Position numbers and translations under genes: made by a program
DNA from: Flavobacterium luteolum
GTDB taxonomy: Bacteria > Bacteroidota > Bacteroidia > Flavobacteriales > Flavobacteriaceae
Direction: 5' to 3'
Assembly: GCF_027111275.1 (NCBI RefSeq)
Contig: NZ_CP114286.1
Coordinates: 930,001 to 994,000 of the forward strand
Length of the DNA: 64,000 bases
Notes under the pieces: model-generated
What the model was told of the DNA's origin: nothing
The model's input: the letters and a program-made list of their open reading frames with translations, nothing else
Databases searched by the model: none
Shown here: positions 35,414-44,657 of the stretch, one piece after another
Layout of the letters: each line of letters starts with the position of its first letter
Numbering within the stretch: the stretch's first letter is position 1

Positions 35414-36805
35414 ATGCACGACAAAATTAGTTTAAAAGAAAAAATCGGTTACGGACTTGGAGACGCTGCTTCATCTATGTTCTGGAAAATTTTCAGTATG
35501 TATTTACTGTTTTTCTACACCGACGTTTTCGGATTGGCACCTGCTGTAGTCGGAACCATGTTTTTAATTACCCGTATCTGGGATTCTTGTTTTGACCCAA
35601 TTGTTGGAATACTGGCTGACAGAACCAAAAGCAAATGGGGAAAATTTAGACCATACTTACTTTGGGTAGCGATACCTTTTGCCGTAATTGGAGTTTTAAC
35701 TTTTTACACTCCAGATTTTGACGAAAAAGGAAAAATCATTTACGCATACGTGACTTATTCATTAATGATGATGATATATTCTTTGATCAACGTTCCTTAT
35801 GCATCACTTTTGGGCGTAATGTCATCTGATAGAAAAGAAAGAAATACACTTTCGTCTTACCGAATGGTTTTTGCTTTTGGAGGAAGTTTATTGGCACTTT
35901 GGCTAATTGAACCTTTGGTGAATTATTTTGGAGGAAATTTAAATTCTAAAACGGGCTGGCTGGCAACAATTGCTGTTTTCGGTTTAATTACCACAGCATT
36001 TTTCTGGGCTTGTTTTGCCTTTACAAAAGAAAGAATCAAACCTATTGCAGACGAACAAAACAACTTAAAAGAAGATTTAAAAGATCTTTGGAAAAATAAA
36101 CCTTGGTGGATTTTATTGGGAGCAGGAATTGGAGCTTTGGTATTCAATTCAATTCGTGACGGAGCTGCGGTTTATTACTTTAAATATTATGTAAGCAGTG
36201 CTGTAAATTTCGATTTTTCGCTTTTCGGAACCGATTTTCACATGACTCCAACCTCTATTTATTTGGTATTAGGACAAGCAGCAAACATTATTGGAGTAAT
36301 CATTGCAACGCCAATTGCTAATAAAATTGGTAAAAAGAAAACCTTTTTTGGAGCAATGGCTTTAGCAGCAATTTTAAGTCTTGTTTTCTATTTATTCGGA
36401 AAAGAAGATGTTTTCTTAATTATGAGTTTCCAAATTTTAATTAGTATTTGCGCGGGCTGTATTTTCCCATTAATCTGGTCAATGTATGCCGACAGCGCTG
36501 ACTATTCAGAATGGAAACAAGGACGCAGAGCAACAGGATTGGTATTTTCAGCATCCTCAATGTCACAAAAATTCGGATGGACAATAGGTGGTGCTGGAGC
36601 AGGATGGCTTTTAGGATATTACGGTTTTCAGGCCAATGTCGAGCAAACCGCAACAGCTCAAAACGGAATTCAATTAATGTTAAGCATACTGCCAGCAATT
36701 GCGGCCGCAATCTCAGTAGCTTTTATCGCATTTTACCCTCTATCAGAAGAAAAACTACAGATTATAGAACAGGATTTAAACGAAAAAAGAGATCAAAATC
36801 AATAA
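35414..36805 (+). CDS. GPH-family (MelB-like) sugar:cation symporter
   Basis: A 463-residue inner-membrane transporter with about twelve hydrophobic segments. It begins with the GPH signature KEKIGYGLGDAASSMFWKIFSMYLLFFYTDVFG and has RIWDSCFDPIVGILADRTKSKWGKFRPYLLW, the conserved loop between helices 2 and 3. It should move a disaccharide, probably mannobiose or mannosylglucose, into the cytoplasm together with a cation. It lies between the GH26 mannanase and the GH130 phosphorylase, 28 bp before the latter. The substrate is inferred from context only. Confidence 0.92.
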   Translation: MHDKISLKEKIGYGLGDAASSMFWKIFSMYLLFFYTDVFGLAPAVVGTMFLITRIWDSCFDPIVGILADRTKSKWGKFRPYLLWVAIPFAVIGVLTFYTPDFDEKGKIIYAYVTYSLMMMIYSLINVPYASLLGVMSSDRKERNTLSSYRMVFAFGGSLLALWLIEPLVNYFGGNLNSKTGWLATIAVFGLITTAFFWACFAFTKERIKPIADEQNNLKEDLKDLWKNKPWWILLGAGIGALVFNSIRDGAAVYYFKYYVSSAVNFDFSLFGTDFHMTPTSIYLVLGQAANIIGVIIATPIANKIGKKKTFFGAMALAAILSLVFYLFGKEDVFLIMSFQILISICAGCIFPLIWSMYADSADYSEWKQGRRATGLVFSASSMSQKFGWTIGGAGAGWLLGYYGFQANVEQTATAQNGIQLMLSILPAIAAAISVAFIAFYPLSEEKLQIIEQDLNEKRDQNQ

Positions 36806-36833
36806 AAAAATAAAGACATAGAAATCAATTTAT

Positions 36834-38024
36834 ATGACAACAATAACATCTTCAGTCCATTTTCAAGAAAGAAAATCGGCATTAGAAAAAGAACATAAAA
36901 CGCTGATTGAGCAAAAAAATGAACCGCAAAAAATTGCAGGAAACGGTATTTACGAACGCTATAAAAACCCTGTTGTTACTGCTGCTCATGTTCCTTTAAA
37001 CTGGCGTTTTGATTTTAACGAAAACACAAATCCGTTTTTACAGGAAAGAATTGGCGTAAATGCCGCTTTCAACGCTGGAGCAATGAAATGGAATGGCAAA
37101 TATTTACTTGCTGTTCGTGTAGAAGGAATTGACAGAAAATCGTTTTTTGCCATTGCAGAAAGTCCAAACGGAATAGATAATTTCAAATTTTGGGATAAAC
37201 CTTGCGTAATTCCGCAAACAGAAGAACCTGACACCAACGTATACGACATGCGTCTGATCAATCACGAAGACGGTTACGTGTATGGAATTTTCTGTACCGA
37301 AAGAAAAGATCCAAAAGCTCCAAAAGGTGATACAAGTTCGGCTGTTGCCAATGCTGGAATTGTTCGTTCTAAAGATTTAGTAAACTGGGAAAGACTTCCT
37401 GATTTAATTTCGAATACTGGACAGCAGCGAAATGTAGTGTTGCATCCTGAATTTGTAGACGGAAAATATGCTTTATACACACGTCCGCAAGATGGTTTTA
37501 TTGATGTTGGGTCAGGCGGCGGAATTGGTTTAGGTTATGTTGAAGACATGAAAAATCCAGTTGTAAAAGACGAAAAAATTATTTTTGGAAAACAATATCA
37601 TACCATTTATGAATTGAAAAATGGTTTGGGTCCGGCTCCAATTAAAACCTCAAAAGGCTGGTTACATTTAGCCCACGGAGTTCGTAATACGGCTGCAGGA
37701 TTACGCTACACTTTATACATGTTCATGACCGATTTGAATGATATTTCGAAAGTAACACATGTTCCTGCAGGACATTTTATGGGACCTGAAGGAATTGAAA
37801 GAGTTGGCGATGTTTCGAATGTTTTGTTTTCTAACGGATGGATTGAAGGCGAAAACGGAACAGTTTACATATATTATGCTTCGTCTGATACAAGAATGCA
37901 TGTGGCAGTTTCTACAGTTGATAAATTGGTTGATTATGTGATTAATACTCCCGCAGATACTTTTATTTCTGCAGGTTCAGTTCAAACGATTATTAATCAA
38001 ATCGAAAAAAATAACGCAATCTAA
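36834..38024 (+). CDS. GH130 4-O-beta-D-mannosyl-D-glucose phosphorylase
   Basis: A 396-residue cytoplasmic phosphorylase with no signal peptide. It converts mannosyl-beta-1,4-glucose plus phosphate to mannose-1-phosphate and glucose. GH130 five-bladed propeller landmarks include GVNAAFNAGAMKWNGKYLLAVRVEG (74-98), catalytic Asp138 in TNVYDMRLINHEDGYVYG, GDTSSAVANAGIVRSKDLVNWERL, VVLHPEFVDGKYALYTRPQDGF and FMGPEGIERVGDVSNVLFSNG. The N-terminal extension and length match subfamily 1. It lies 7 bp upstream of the epimerase gene, which makes its substrate. Confidence 0.94.
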   Translation: MTTITSSVHFQERKSALEKEHKTLIEQKNEPQKIAGNGIYERYKNPVVTAAHVPLNWRFDFNENTNPFLQERIGVNAAFNAGAMKWNGKYLLAVRVEGIDRKSFFAIAESPNGIDNFKFWDKPCVIPQTEEPDTNVYDMRLINHEDGYVYGIFCTERKDPKAPKGDTSSAVANAGIVRSKDLVNWERLPDLISNTGQQRNVVLHPEFVDGKYALYTRPQDGFIDVGSGGGIGLGYVEDMKNPVVKDEKIIFGKQYHTIYELKNGLGPAPIKTSKGWLHLAHGVRNTAAGLRYTLYMFMTDLNDISKVTHVPAGHFMGPEGIERVGDVSNVLFSNGWIEGENGTVYIYYASSDTRMHVAVSTVDKLVDYVINTPADTFISAGSVQTIINQIEKNNAI

Positions 38025-38031
38025 AAATACC

Positions 38032-39222
38032 GTGTCATTACAACTAAAGCTTTTAAAATCGGAACTAACCGCAGAACTGGATTCCATTCTAAACTATTGG
38101 TCGCAACGAACTATTGATGAGAAAAATGGTGGTTTTGCTGGTCAAATCGATTTTAACGATCATCTGATTGCCCATGCCGAAAAAGGTTCGGTTTTAAACG
38201 CCCGAATTCTTTGGACATTCTCTGCCAGCTACAAAACCACAAAAAACAAAAACCACAAAAAACTGGCAGAAAGGGCATTTGAGTTTCTTGTAGCTTACTT
38301 TTATGACACCCAATTTGGAGGTCTTTTTTGGAGTATTAATGAGGATAAAACTCCAAAAGACACCAAAAACCAGATTTATGCTTTAGCCTTTGCGATTTAT
38401 GGATTGTCTGAATATTATTCGATTTCAAATGAAGAAAGAGCTTTAGAAATTGCTAAGAAACTCTATCTAAAAATTGAGGAACACAGTTACGATCCTATAA
38501 ACAAAGGGTATTTTGAAGCTTTCACAAGAGATTGGCAGCCAATTGAAGATTTGCGATTGAGTGCAAAAGATGCCAATGAAAAGAAAACCATGAATACACA
38601 TCTTCATATTATTGAAGGTTATGTGAATTTATATAAAGTTTGGAAAGATGAAAAACTGCTTGCTACTATTATCGAATTACTAGAAACCATCGAAAAATAT
38701 TTTATCAATACCGAAACGGGACATTTGCGTTTGTTTTTTGATGAAAATTGGAAAGAAAAACCAGATGTTATTTCATACGGACATGATATTGAAGCAGCTT
38801 GGCTTTTACAGCAATGTGCCGAAATTTCAGAAAATGAAACTTTGATTGCCAATTATAAAAAACATGCCATTCAAATTGCAGAAGTAACCAAAGAAGGTTT
38901 AGATACTGATGGCGGTTTATGGTACGAATTTGATCCTGAAAAAAATGAGTTAATTGCCGAAAAGCATTGGTGGCCACAGGCTGAGGCCTTAATTGGTTTT
39001 TATAATGCTTATCAATTAACAGGAAAAGAAGAATATCTGGATATTGTTTACAAAAACTGGAAATTCATAAAAAAACACATGATCGACCGGCAAAACGGAG
39101 AATGGTATTGGGGAATTTATGGCGATTATAGTATAATAAAAAAAGACAAAGCTGGATTCTGGAAATGTCCCTATCATAATGGCCGTGCTTGCCTAGAACT
39201 TATTCATCGAATTGAGAATTAA
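38032..39222 (+). CDS. Cellobiose (mannobiose) 2-epimerase
   Basis: A 396-residue cytoplasmic (alpha/alpha)6-barrel epimerase that turns mannobiose into mannosylglucose. It starts at GTG 38032, seven bases after the GH130 gene. Catalytic residues align with characterised cellobiose 2-epimerases at a constant offset: Arg58 (SVLNARILW), His192 (MNTHLHIIEGY), His251 and Glu254 (SYGHDIEAAWLL) and His382 (CPYHNGRACLE). KHWWPQAEAL (311-320) is also typical. The full set of residues makes an active enzyme likely. Together with GH130 it forms the phosphorolytic mannan route. Confidence 0.94.
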   Translation: MSLQLKLLKSELTAELDSILNYWSQRTIDEKNGGFAGQIDFNDHLIAHAEKGSVLNARILWTFSASYKTTKNKNHKKLAERAFEFLVAYFYDTQFGGLFWSINEDKTPKDTKNQIYALAFAIYGLSEYYSISNEERALEIAKKLYLKIEEHSYDPINKGYFEAFTRDWQPIEDLRLSAKDANEKKTMNTHLHIIEGYVNLYKVWKDEKLLATIIELLETIEKYFINTETGHLRLFFDENWKEKPDVISYGHDIEAAWLLQQCAEISENETLIANYKKHAIQIAEVTKEGLDTDGGLWYEFDPEKNELIAEKHWWPQAEALIGFYNAYQLTGKEEYLDIVYKNWKFIKKHMIDRQNGEWYWGIYGDYSIIKKDKAGFWKCPYHNGRACLELIHRIEN

Positions 39223-39260
39223 GGTTTCAAATAAAAATCAAAACGTCTTACAGAACGTAA

Positions 39261-39340
39261 AGCCCTAGCCCCGATAGAAGCGGCATCCTTTTATGGTGGG
39301 GTTCACCATAAAAGATATAGCGTATAGCGGGATTAGCTCC
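39261..39340. repeat. 80-bp imperfect palindrome with central hairpin
   Basis: Left half AGCCCTAGCCCCGATAGAAG and right half ending TAGCGGGATTAGCTCC are imperfect complements around a perfect hairpin (TTTTATGGTG, loop GGGTT, CACCATAAAA; 39289-39313). It sits in the 132-bp gap between epimerase and GH5_7 genes. I believe this word set is widely scattered in Flavobacterium genomes, but I cannot check it here. Confidence 0.75.
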
Positions 39341-39354
39341 TTAAAATATAAATT

Positions 39355-40641
39355 ATGAAAAACAGATTCTTTAAAACCCTTTCATTGGCCTTAATTTTTA
39401 CTACAATTGCTTGTCAGGCGCAGGAAAAAATAACCGTAAAAGGAAATGAATTTTACAAAGGTGATAAACCGTACGCTTATATTGGTACCAATTATTGGTA
39501 TGGAAGTATGTTGGCTTCTAAAAAAATAGGCGATCGTAAAAGACTTTTGCGCGAATTGGATTTAATGAAGAAAAACGGAATCGATAATTTACGGGTTTTA
39601 GTTGGTGCTGATGGCGGAAAATATGATTTTACAGTTCGTCCAGCACTGCAATATGAAGAAGGAAAATATGATGAAGATTTATTGGATGGATTGGATTTTC
39701 TGATTAACGAAATGAGCAAACGAGGTATGTACGCCGTTTTATACTTGACCAATAACTGGGAATGGTCGGGCGGAATGTCGCAATATTTGGAATGGAATGG
39801 TAAAGGTCCAGTTCCTGTTCCGAATATTCCGCCGAATACTTGGCCACAGTTTATGTCGTACACAGAACAATTTCATAGCTGTGAACCTTGCATGGAAGCT
39901 TTAAACAATCACGTGAAGTTTATTATTGGAAGAACAAATGCCTATTCTAAAAAGAAATATAACGAAGACAACACGATTATGTCTTGGCAGGTTGGAAACG
40001 AACCTAGACTTTTTACGGTAGAAAATGAAGTTAAATTCACAAAATGGCTCAATAACATTGTGGATTTGATTGATAGTTTAGACAAAAATCATTTGGTTTC
40101 GACAGGCTCTGAAGGAAAAAATAGTTCGAACGACAGCATGGAAATCTTCGAAAGAACACATCAAAATCCGAACATTGATTATTTGACGATGCATATCTGG
40201 CCTAAAAACTGGAATTGGTTTAAAGCCGATAATGCCGAAGCGACAATGCCAAAAACTATTGAAAACGCTGGTAAATATATTGACGATCATATAAAAGTGG
40301 CAAACAATCTGAAAAGACCCATAATCATTGAAGAATTTGGACTTCCGAGAGAAAATGAAAATCTGAATTCGGGAGCATCTTCTGTTTACAGAAATCAATT
40401 TTACAGCTACATTTTTGGAAGAGTCGCTGAAAGCGTTAAAAACAATGGTCCGTTAAGAGCTGCCAATTTCTGGGGTTATGGGGGTGAAGGAAAAGCAATT
40501 CACCCAGACGGAAAATGGAATCCCGGAGAGCCTTTTACAACAGATCCTCCACAAGAACCACAAGGGTTGAATTCTGTTTTTAATGGAGATAAATCGACAT
40601 TAGAAATTGTAAAAAAATACAACGTAGAATTAAAGAAATAA
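39355..40641 (+). CDS. Glycoside hydrolase family 5 endo-beta-mannanase (subfamily 7-like), lipoprotein
   Basis: A 428-residue enzyme with a lipoprotein signal (TTIACQAQ, Cys20). GH5_7 mannanase features include YAYIGTNYWYGSML (40-53), GIDNLRVLVGADGG (75-88), YLTNNWEWSGGMSQYLEW (130-147), acid/base Glu216 in WQVGNEPRLF, LTMHIWPKNWNWF (277-289) and nucleophile Glu327 in IIIEEFGLPRE. It cuts the beta-1,4-mannan backbone inside the chain. As a lipoprotein it could face outward or into the periplasm; no export signal decides this. Confidence 0.92.
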   Translation: MKNRFFKTLSLALIFTTIACQAQEKITVKGNEFYKGDKPYAYIGTNYWYGSMLASKKIGDRKRLLRELDLMKKNGIDNLRVLVGADGGKYDFTVRPALQYEEGKYDEDLLDGLDFLINEMSKRGMYAVLYLTNNWEWSGGMSQYLEWNGKGPVPVPNIPPNTWPQFMSYTEQFHSCEPCMEALNNHVKFIIGRTNAYSKKKYNEDNTIMSWQVGNEPRLFTVENEVKFTKWLNNIVDLIDSLDKNHLVSTGSEGKNSSNDSMEIFERTHQNPNIDYLTMHIWPKNWNWFKADNAEATMPKTIENAGKYIDDHIKVANNLKRPIIIEEFGLPRENENLNSGASSVYRNQFYSYIFGRVAESVKNNGPLRAANFWGYGGEGKAIHPDGKWNPGEPFTTDPPQEPQGLNSVFNGDKSTLEIVKKYNVELKK

Positions 40642-40661
40642 AAGAATCATTCATCTCTATT

Positions 40662-40751
40662 TTCTGTAGAGACGCACCGCAGTGCGTCTTACGCAACGAT
40701 TATACGCGTCGTAAACTGAACGTAGACGCACTGCGGTGCGCCTCTACAGAA
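40662..40751. repeat. 28-bp near-perfect inverted repeat
   Basis: Arms at 40662-40689 and 40724-40751 (each built on TAGAGACGCACCGCAGTGCG or its complement) differ at one base. The arm itself holds the sub-palindrome GCACCGCAGTGC. It lies in the gap between the GH5_7 and GH97 genes and is much more G+C-rich than its surroundings. Confidence 0.85.
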
Positions 40752-40784
40752 TAACAAAATCGAAATTTGATAAAAAAGCACAGC

Positions 40785-42764
40785 ATGAAAAATATATTTA
40801 TTCTTTTTTGTTTTTTATTTCTGAACATCTCTTTTTCACAAAAGAAACAAGACTTTATTCTGAAATCTCCCGACGGAAAAATCGAAGTTAAAATTGCTGT
40901 GAATGATAAAATCTCTTGGTCAATTTCGCATGAAAAAGATTTGATTTTGGCTACGTCTGAAATGTCGATTACTTTATATCAAAATGAGGTTTTAGGAAAA
41001 AATCCAGTTATTTTAAATTCAAAAAAAGAAAATGTAAATACTTCTTTTGAAACACCTTTTTACAAAAAGAAAACCGTAAAAGATCAATACAACAAACTGA
41101 TTCTAAATTTTAAAAATGATTTCGCTCTCGAATTTCGTGTTTTTGATGATGGGGCAGCGTATCGATTCATCACAAAAAAGAAAAAAGAGATTACTGTTAA
41201 AGACGAAGAAGTGGTGCTAAATTTCGACAAGGATTATAATACTTTGATGCCGTATGTACGTGATTTAAGAAATCCGAAAGATCAGTTTATTTCTTCTTTT
41301 GAATCGCACTATGAAAACAAAAAAATCAGCGAGTTTTCTAAAGACACTTTGGCATTCTTACCTTTTCTAATTGATTATAAAAACCATAAAAAAGCCATTT
41401 TCTTAGAAGCTGATCTAGAAGATTATGCGGGACTTTTTGTAACCAATAATAAAAACAAAACTGGCTTTGAATCTCGTTTTTCTAAATACCCTACTCAAGA
41501 AACCAACGGCGGTTTTAATTACCTCAACAAACTGATTACCGAAAGAGCCGATTATTTGGTAAAAACAAAAGGAACGAGAACTTTTCCGTGGAGAGCGATT
41601 GTCATTTCTGAAAATGATGCGGCTTTGGCCAATAATGATATGGTTCAGAAATTAGCAGAACCTTCTAGAATAAAGGATATTTCATGGATAAAACCAGGAA
41701 AAGTAGCTTGGGATTGGTGGAACGACTGGAATATTTACAACGTAGATTTTAAAGCTGGAATTAATACGCAGACATATAAATATTACATTGATTTTGCGTC
41801 TAAAAACAAAGTCGAATATGTGGTTTTGGATGAAGGCTGGAGTATTGAAACCGACATTATGAAACACAATCCAAATGTCGATTTGGAAGCTTTAATCGCT
41901 TACGCGAAAGAACGAAACGTTGGCATTATTTTGTGGGCTTCGTGGATGGCAATAAACGATAAAACAGAAGCCGTTTTTGACAATTATGCAAAACTAGGCG
42001 TAAAGGGCTTTAAAGTAGATTTTATTGACCGCGACGATGCCAAAATGGTAAATTCGGTTTATGATATTGCACAAAAAGCAGCCAATCATAAATTGATAAT
42101 CGATTTTCACGGAATGTACAAACCAACTGGAATTCAGAGAACATATCCAAATATTTTAAACTTTGAAGGTGTAAAAGGCTTAGAAAACAATAAATGGACA
42201 CCAAATGATGATGTTCCGTTATACGATACCACAATTCCGTTTATTAGAATGATGGCGGGTCCAATGGATTATACGCCAGGCGCTATGCGAAATGCTACAA
42301 AAAGCGAATTCAAGCCAAGTCATTCAACTCCAATGAGTCAAGGAACGAGATGTCACCAATTGGCACTATACACTATTTTTGAAGCGCCTTTACAAATGAT
42401 GGCCGACAGTCCGACCGCTTTTATGAAAGAGCAAGAAAGTACTGATTTTATCGCTAAAGTTCCTACGACTTTTGATGAAACTGTTTCCTTAGACGGTGAA
42501 GTTGGAAAATATGTTTCTATTGCTAGAAGAAAAGGAAATACTTGGTACTTAGGCGCAATAACAAATTGGGATTCTAGAGAAGTAACAATTGATTTTTCTT
42601 TCCTTGAAAAAGGCAAAAAATTCCAAGCCGAAATTTTCTCTGATGGTATAAATGCCGACAAAGCTGCAACTGATTATAAAAAAGAAATGATTACTATTGA
42701 CTCGACAACTAAACTAAAATATCGTTTAGCAAACGGTGGAGGATTGGCGATGATTATAAAATAA
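40785..42764 (+). CDS. Glycoside hydrolase family 97, probable retaining alpha-galactosidase
   Basis: A 659-residue secreted enzyme. The ATG at 40785 (MKNIFILFCFLFLNISFSQ) gives a signal peptide; an upstream TTG at 40767 is less likely. An N-terminal beta-super-sandwich, a TIM barrel and a C-terminal sandwich are recognisable. GH97 comes in inverting (Glu) and retaining (Asp) types. Here Asp412 in GFKVDFIDRDDAK and Glu461 in NFEGVKG match the nucleophile and acid/base of the retaining alpha-galactosidase type. It likely removes galactose side groups beside GH27. It is the last gene of the rightward operon before a strong terminator. Confidence 0.9.
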   Translation: MKNIFILFCFLFLNISFSQKKQDFILKSPDGKIEVKIAVNDKISWSISHEKDLILATSEMSITLYQNEVLGKNPVILNSKKENVNTSFETPFYKKKTVKDQYNKLILNFKNDFALEFRVFDDGAAYRFITKKKKEITVKDEEVVLNFDKDYNTLMPYVRDLRNPKDQFISSFESHYENKKISEFSKDTLAFLPFLIDYKNHKKAIFLEADLEDYAGLFVTNNKNKTGFESRFSKYPTQETNGGFNYLNKLITERADYLVKTKGTRTFPWRAIVISENDAALANNDMVQKLAEPSRIKDISWIKPGKVAWDWWNDWNIYNVDFKAGINTQTYKYYIDFASKNKVEYVVLDEGWSIETDIMKHNPNVDLEALIAYAKERNVGIILWASWMAINDKTEAVFDNYAKLGVKGFKVDFIDRDDAKMVNSVYDIAQKAANHKLIIDFHGMYKPTGIQRTYPNILNFEGVKGLENNKWTPNDDVPLYDTTIPFIRMMAGPMDYTPGAMRNATKSEFKPSHSTPMSQGTRCHQLALYTIFEAPLQMMADSPTAFMKEQESTDFIAKVPTTFDETVSLDGEVGKYVSIARRKGNTWYLGAITNWDSREVTIDFSFLEKGKKFQAEIFSDGINADKAATDYKKEMITIDSTTKLKYRLANGGGLAMIIK

Positions 42765-42781
42765 AATCCATTTCTATAAAC

Positions 42782-42814
42782 AAACCCGACAGGTTTTAAA
42801 AACCTGTCGGGTTT
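42782..42814 (+). terminator. Terminator of the rightward PUL operon
   Basis: Perfect 15-bp arms AAACCCGACAGGTTT and AAACCTGTCGGGTTT with a 3-nt loop, 18 bp after GH97. Only a short T-run follows. Confidence 0.8.
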
Positions 42815-42873
42815 ATAATATCTAAACATGACGTCGACGCATAGAAGCGTATCTACGATTATGTATTTTTACG

Positions 42874-42957
42874 AATTAACAATTTATAATTAACAATTTA
42901 TAATTAACAATTTATAATTAACAATTTATAATTAACAATTTATAATTAACAATTCAC
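42874..42957. repeat. 14-bp tandem repeat, six units
   Basis: AATTAACAATTTAT is repeated five times exactly, with a sixth variant copy (AATTAACAATTCAC). The array runs up to the stop codon of the leftward aldo/keto reductase gene, which is itself part of the repeat word (CAATTAAG). Confidence 0.95.
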
Positions 42958-42959
42958 AA

Positions 42960-43916
42960 TTAAGACAATATCTTCTCAATCGCATTCAATTCATCTTGCG
43001 AAAATTCAGTATTCTGTAAACAGTCAATATTATTACACAATTGTTTTACAGAACTTGCTCCAATTAAAACAGAAGTAATTCGTTTATCTTTTTGCAACCA
43101 AGCCAAAGCCATTTGTGCCAAAGACTGATTTCTATTCTGAGCAATTTCATTCAGCTGGATTAATTTCTGGATTCTTTCGTGCGTCACCTCATCTTCTTTC
43201 AAATGCCCATTTGGATTATGCGCTCGTGAGTTTTCAGGAATTCCTTTTAAATATTTATCCGTTAAAAGTCCTTGTGCTAAAGGTGAAAAAGCAATACAGC
43301 CTACTCCTTTTTCTTCTAAAACATCTAACAAGCCATTTTCAACCCAACGTTCCAACATGGAATATTTTGCTTGATGAATCAAACAAGGCGTTCCCAATTG
43401 CTTTAAAACATCGACCGCAACTCTGGTTTGCTCAGCAGAATAATTACTGATTCCAACATACAAAGCTTTTCCGCTTCTAACAGCGTGATCCAAAGCCATC
43501 ATGGTTTCTTCAATTGGCGTTTCTGGATCTGGGCGGTGTGAGTAAAAAATATCGACATAATCAATGCTCATTCGTTTCAAACTCTGATCTAAACTTGACA
43601 ATAGATATTTTCTCGAACCCCAATCTCCATAAGGACCTTTCCACATGGTATAACCTGCTTTAGTAGAAATTACGATTTCATCACGAAGATTCCCTTGAAA
43701 ATTATGCCACAAGATTTTACCAAAGTTTTCCTCAGCAGAACCTGGAACTGGCCCATAATTATTCGCTAAATCAAAATGGGTAATTCCTTTATCAAAAGCT
43801 TCAATGGCAATACTTTCGGCATTTTCAAAATTATCAACCGAACCGAAGTTGTGCCATAATCCTAAAGAAATTTCAGGAAGCAGCAAACCGCTTTTTCCGC
43901 ATCTGTTATATTTCAT
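42960..43916 (-). CDS. Aldo/keto reductase (YghZ / L-glyceraldehyde-3-phosphate reductase-like)
   Basis: A 318-residue cytoplasmic NADPH-dependent oxidoreductase. The catalytic tetrad is visible: Asp49 and Tyr54 (THFDLANNYG), Lys86 (ISTKAGY) and His127 (YSHRPD). ANNYGPVPGSAEENFGKIL and WKGPYGDWGSRKYLL match the YghZ/Kv-beta-like group. The cofactor site is near SSVKQLCNNI. It lies inside the PUL region on the opposite strand to GH97; whether it takes part in sugar metabolism is unknown. Confidence 0.9.
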   Translation of the reverse strand: MKYNRCGKSGLLLPEISLGLWHNFGSVDNFENAESIAIEAFDKGITHFDLANNYGPVPGSAEENFGKILWHNFQGNLRDEIVISTKAGYTMWKGPYGDWGSRKYLLSSLDQSLKRMSIDYVDIFYSHRPDPETPIEETMMALDHAVRSGKALYVGISNYSAEQTRVAVDVLKQLGTPCLIHQAKYSMLERWVENGLLDVLEEKGVGCIAFSPLAQGLLTDKYLKGIPENSRAHNPNGHLKEDEVTHERIQKLIQLNEIAQNRNQSLAQMALAWLQKDKRITSVLIGASSVKQLCNNIDCLQNTEFSQDELNAIEKILS

Positions 43917-43967
43917 TGTTTTAATTTAAAAGTTGGAGTTTTTAATAGATTTTAAAAATACAAAAAA

Positions 43968-44032
43968 CTCCCGCAGATTTAGCAGATTTTGGAGATTAAA
44001 AAAATCTACTTGATCTGCTAAATCTGCGAGAG
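43968..44032. repeat. 20-bp inverted repeat
   Basis: Arms CTCCCGCAGATTTAGCAGAT (43968-43987) and ATCTGCTAAATCTGCGAGAG (44013-44032) differ at one position across a 25-bp spacer. It lies between HdeD-like and aldo/keto reductase genes. Confidence 0.8.
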
Positions 44033-44090
44033 AAAATTAAAATCTAATTCTTTTTTAATGTATTAAAAGTTAAAGAACAAACGATACTCT

Positions 44091-44657
44091 TTATTCTAAA
44101 TCGTGTAGTCTTTTCAGTTTGAAAGAAAAATAAATATAAAAAATACCGCTTGCGATGAAAGCAAAAGCAGTCCAATATACTATTGAAAGTCCAGCAAAAA
44201 TAGGATTCCATAATAATAAAAACGAAAACAACACTCCCAAAATCCCTAATCCTAAAAGATTTTTCCAATCTGGAACCGAATAGCTCTTTAAATTAAAAGC
44301 CATAAAAATAGCCATTATAGAACGAAACAAAATAGCCAATCCAACATAAAGTGGCAAAAGTGTTACCGAAACTAACGGATTAGCAATTAATACGATTCCA
44401 ACACCTAAACCTATAATTCCTGATACCAGTGTCCAACCCCAATTGTCTATTTTTTTTCTGTTTGAAAGCGCAAAAATAATTTCAAAAATTCCGCTGACCA
44501 GAAACGACACACTAAATAAAAATGCCAAAGTTAAATATGCTTTTACAGGTGTGGCAAAAGACCAAAATCCGATGATTACAAAAAGTATTCCCACTAATAA
44601 CGGAATGTACCAATAATCAATTGCTGCTTTCACTTTTTTAAATAAAGAATGTTCCAT
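44091..44657 (-). CDS. HdeD/DUF308-family membrane protein
   Basis: A 188-residue inner-membrane protein with six predicted helices in pairs, the HdeD architecture: WYIPLLVGILFVIIGFWSF, AFLFSVSFLVSGIFEIIFAL, WTLVSGIIGLGVGIVLIANP and others. HdeD helps acid resistance in enterobacteria; in Bacteroidota the role is unclear. It lies upstream of the aldo/keto reductase on the same strand but separated by about 170 bp and an inverted repeat. Confidence 0.85.
   Translation of the reverse strand: MEHSLFKKVKAAIDYWYIPLLVGILFVIIGFWSFATPVKAYLTLAFLFSVSFLVSGIFEIIFALSNRKKIDNWGWTLVSGIIGLGVGIVLIANPLVSVTLLPLYVGLAILFRSIMAIFMAFNLKSYSVPDWKNLLGLGILGVLFSFLLLWNPIFAGLSIVYWTAFAFIASGIFYIYFSFKLKRLHDLE

Noticed and set aside
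39492..39863. 123-codon reverse frame opposite the GH5_7 gene
   Set aside because: Antisense to the conserved mannanase core.
40785..42764. GH97 as a starch-type alpha-glucosidase (SusB-like)
   Set aside because: The nucleophile position has Asp in VDFIDRDD, as in retaining alpha-galactosidases, not the Glu arrangement of SusB.
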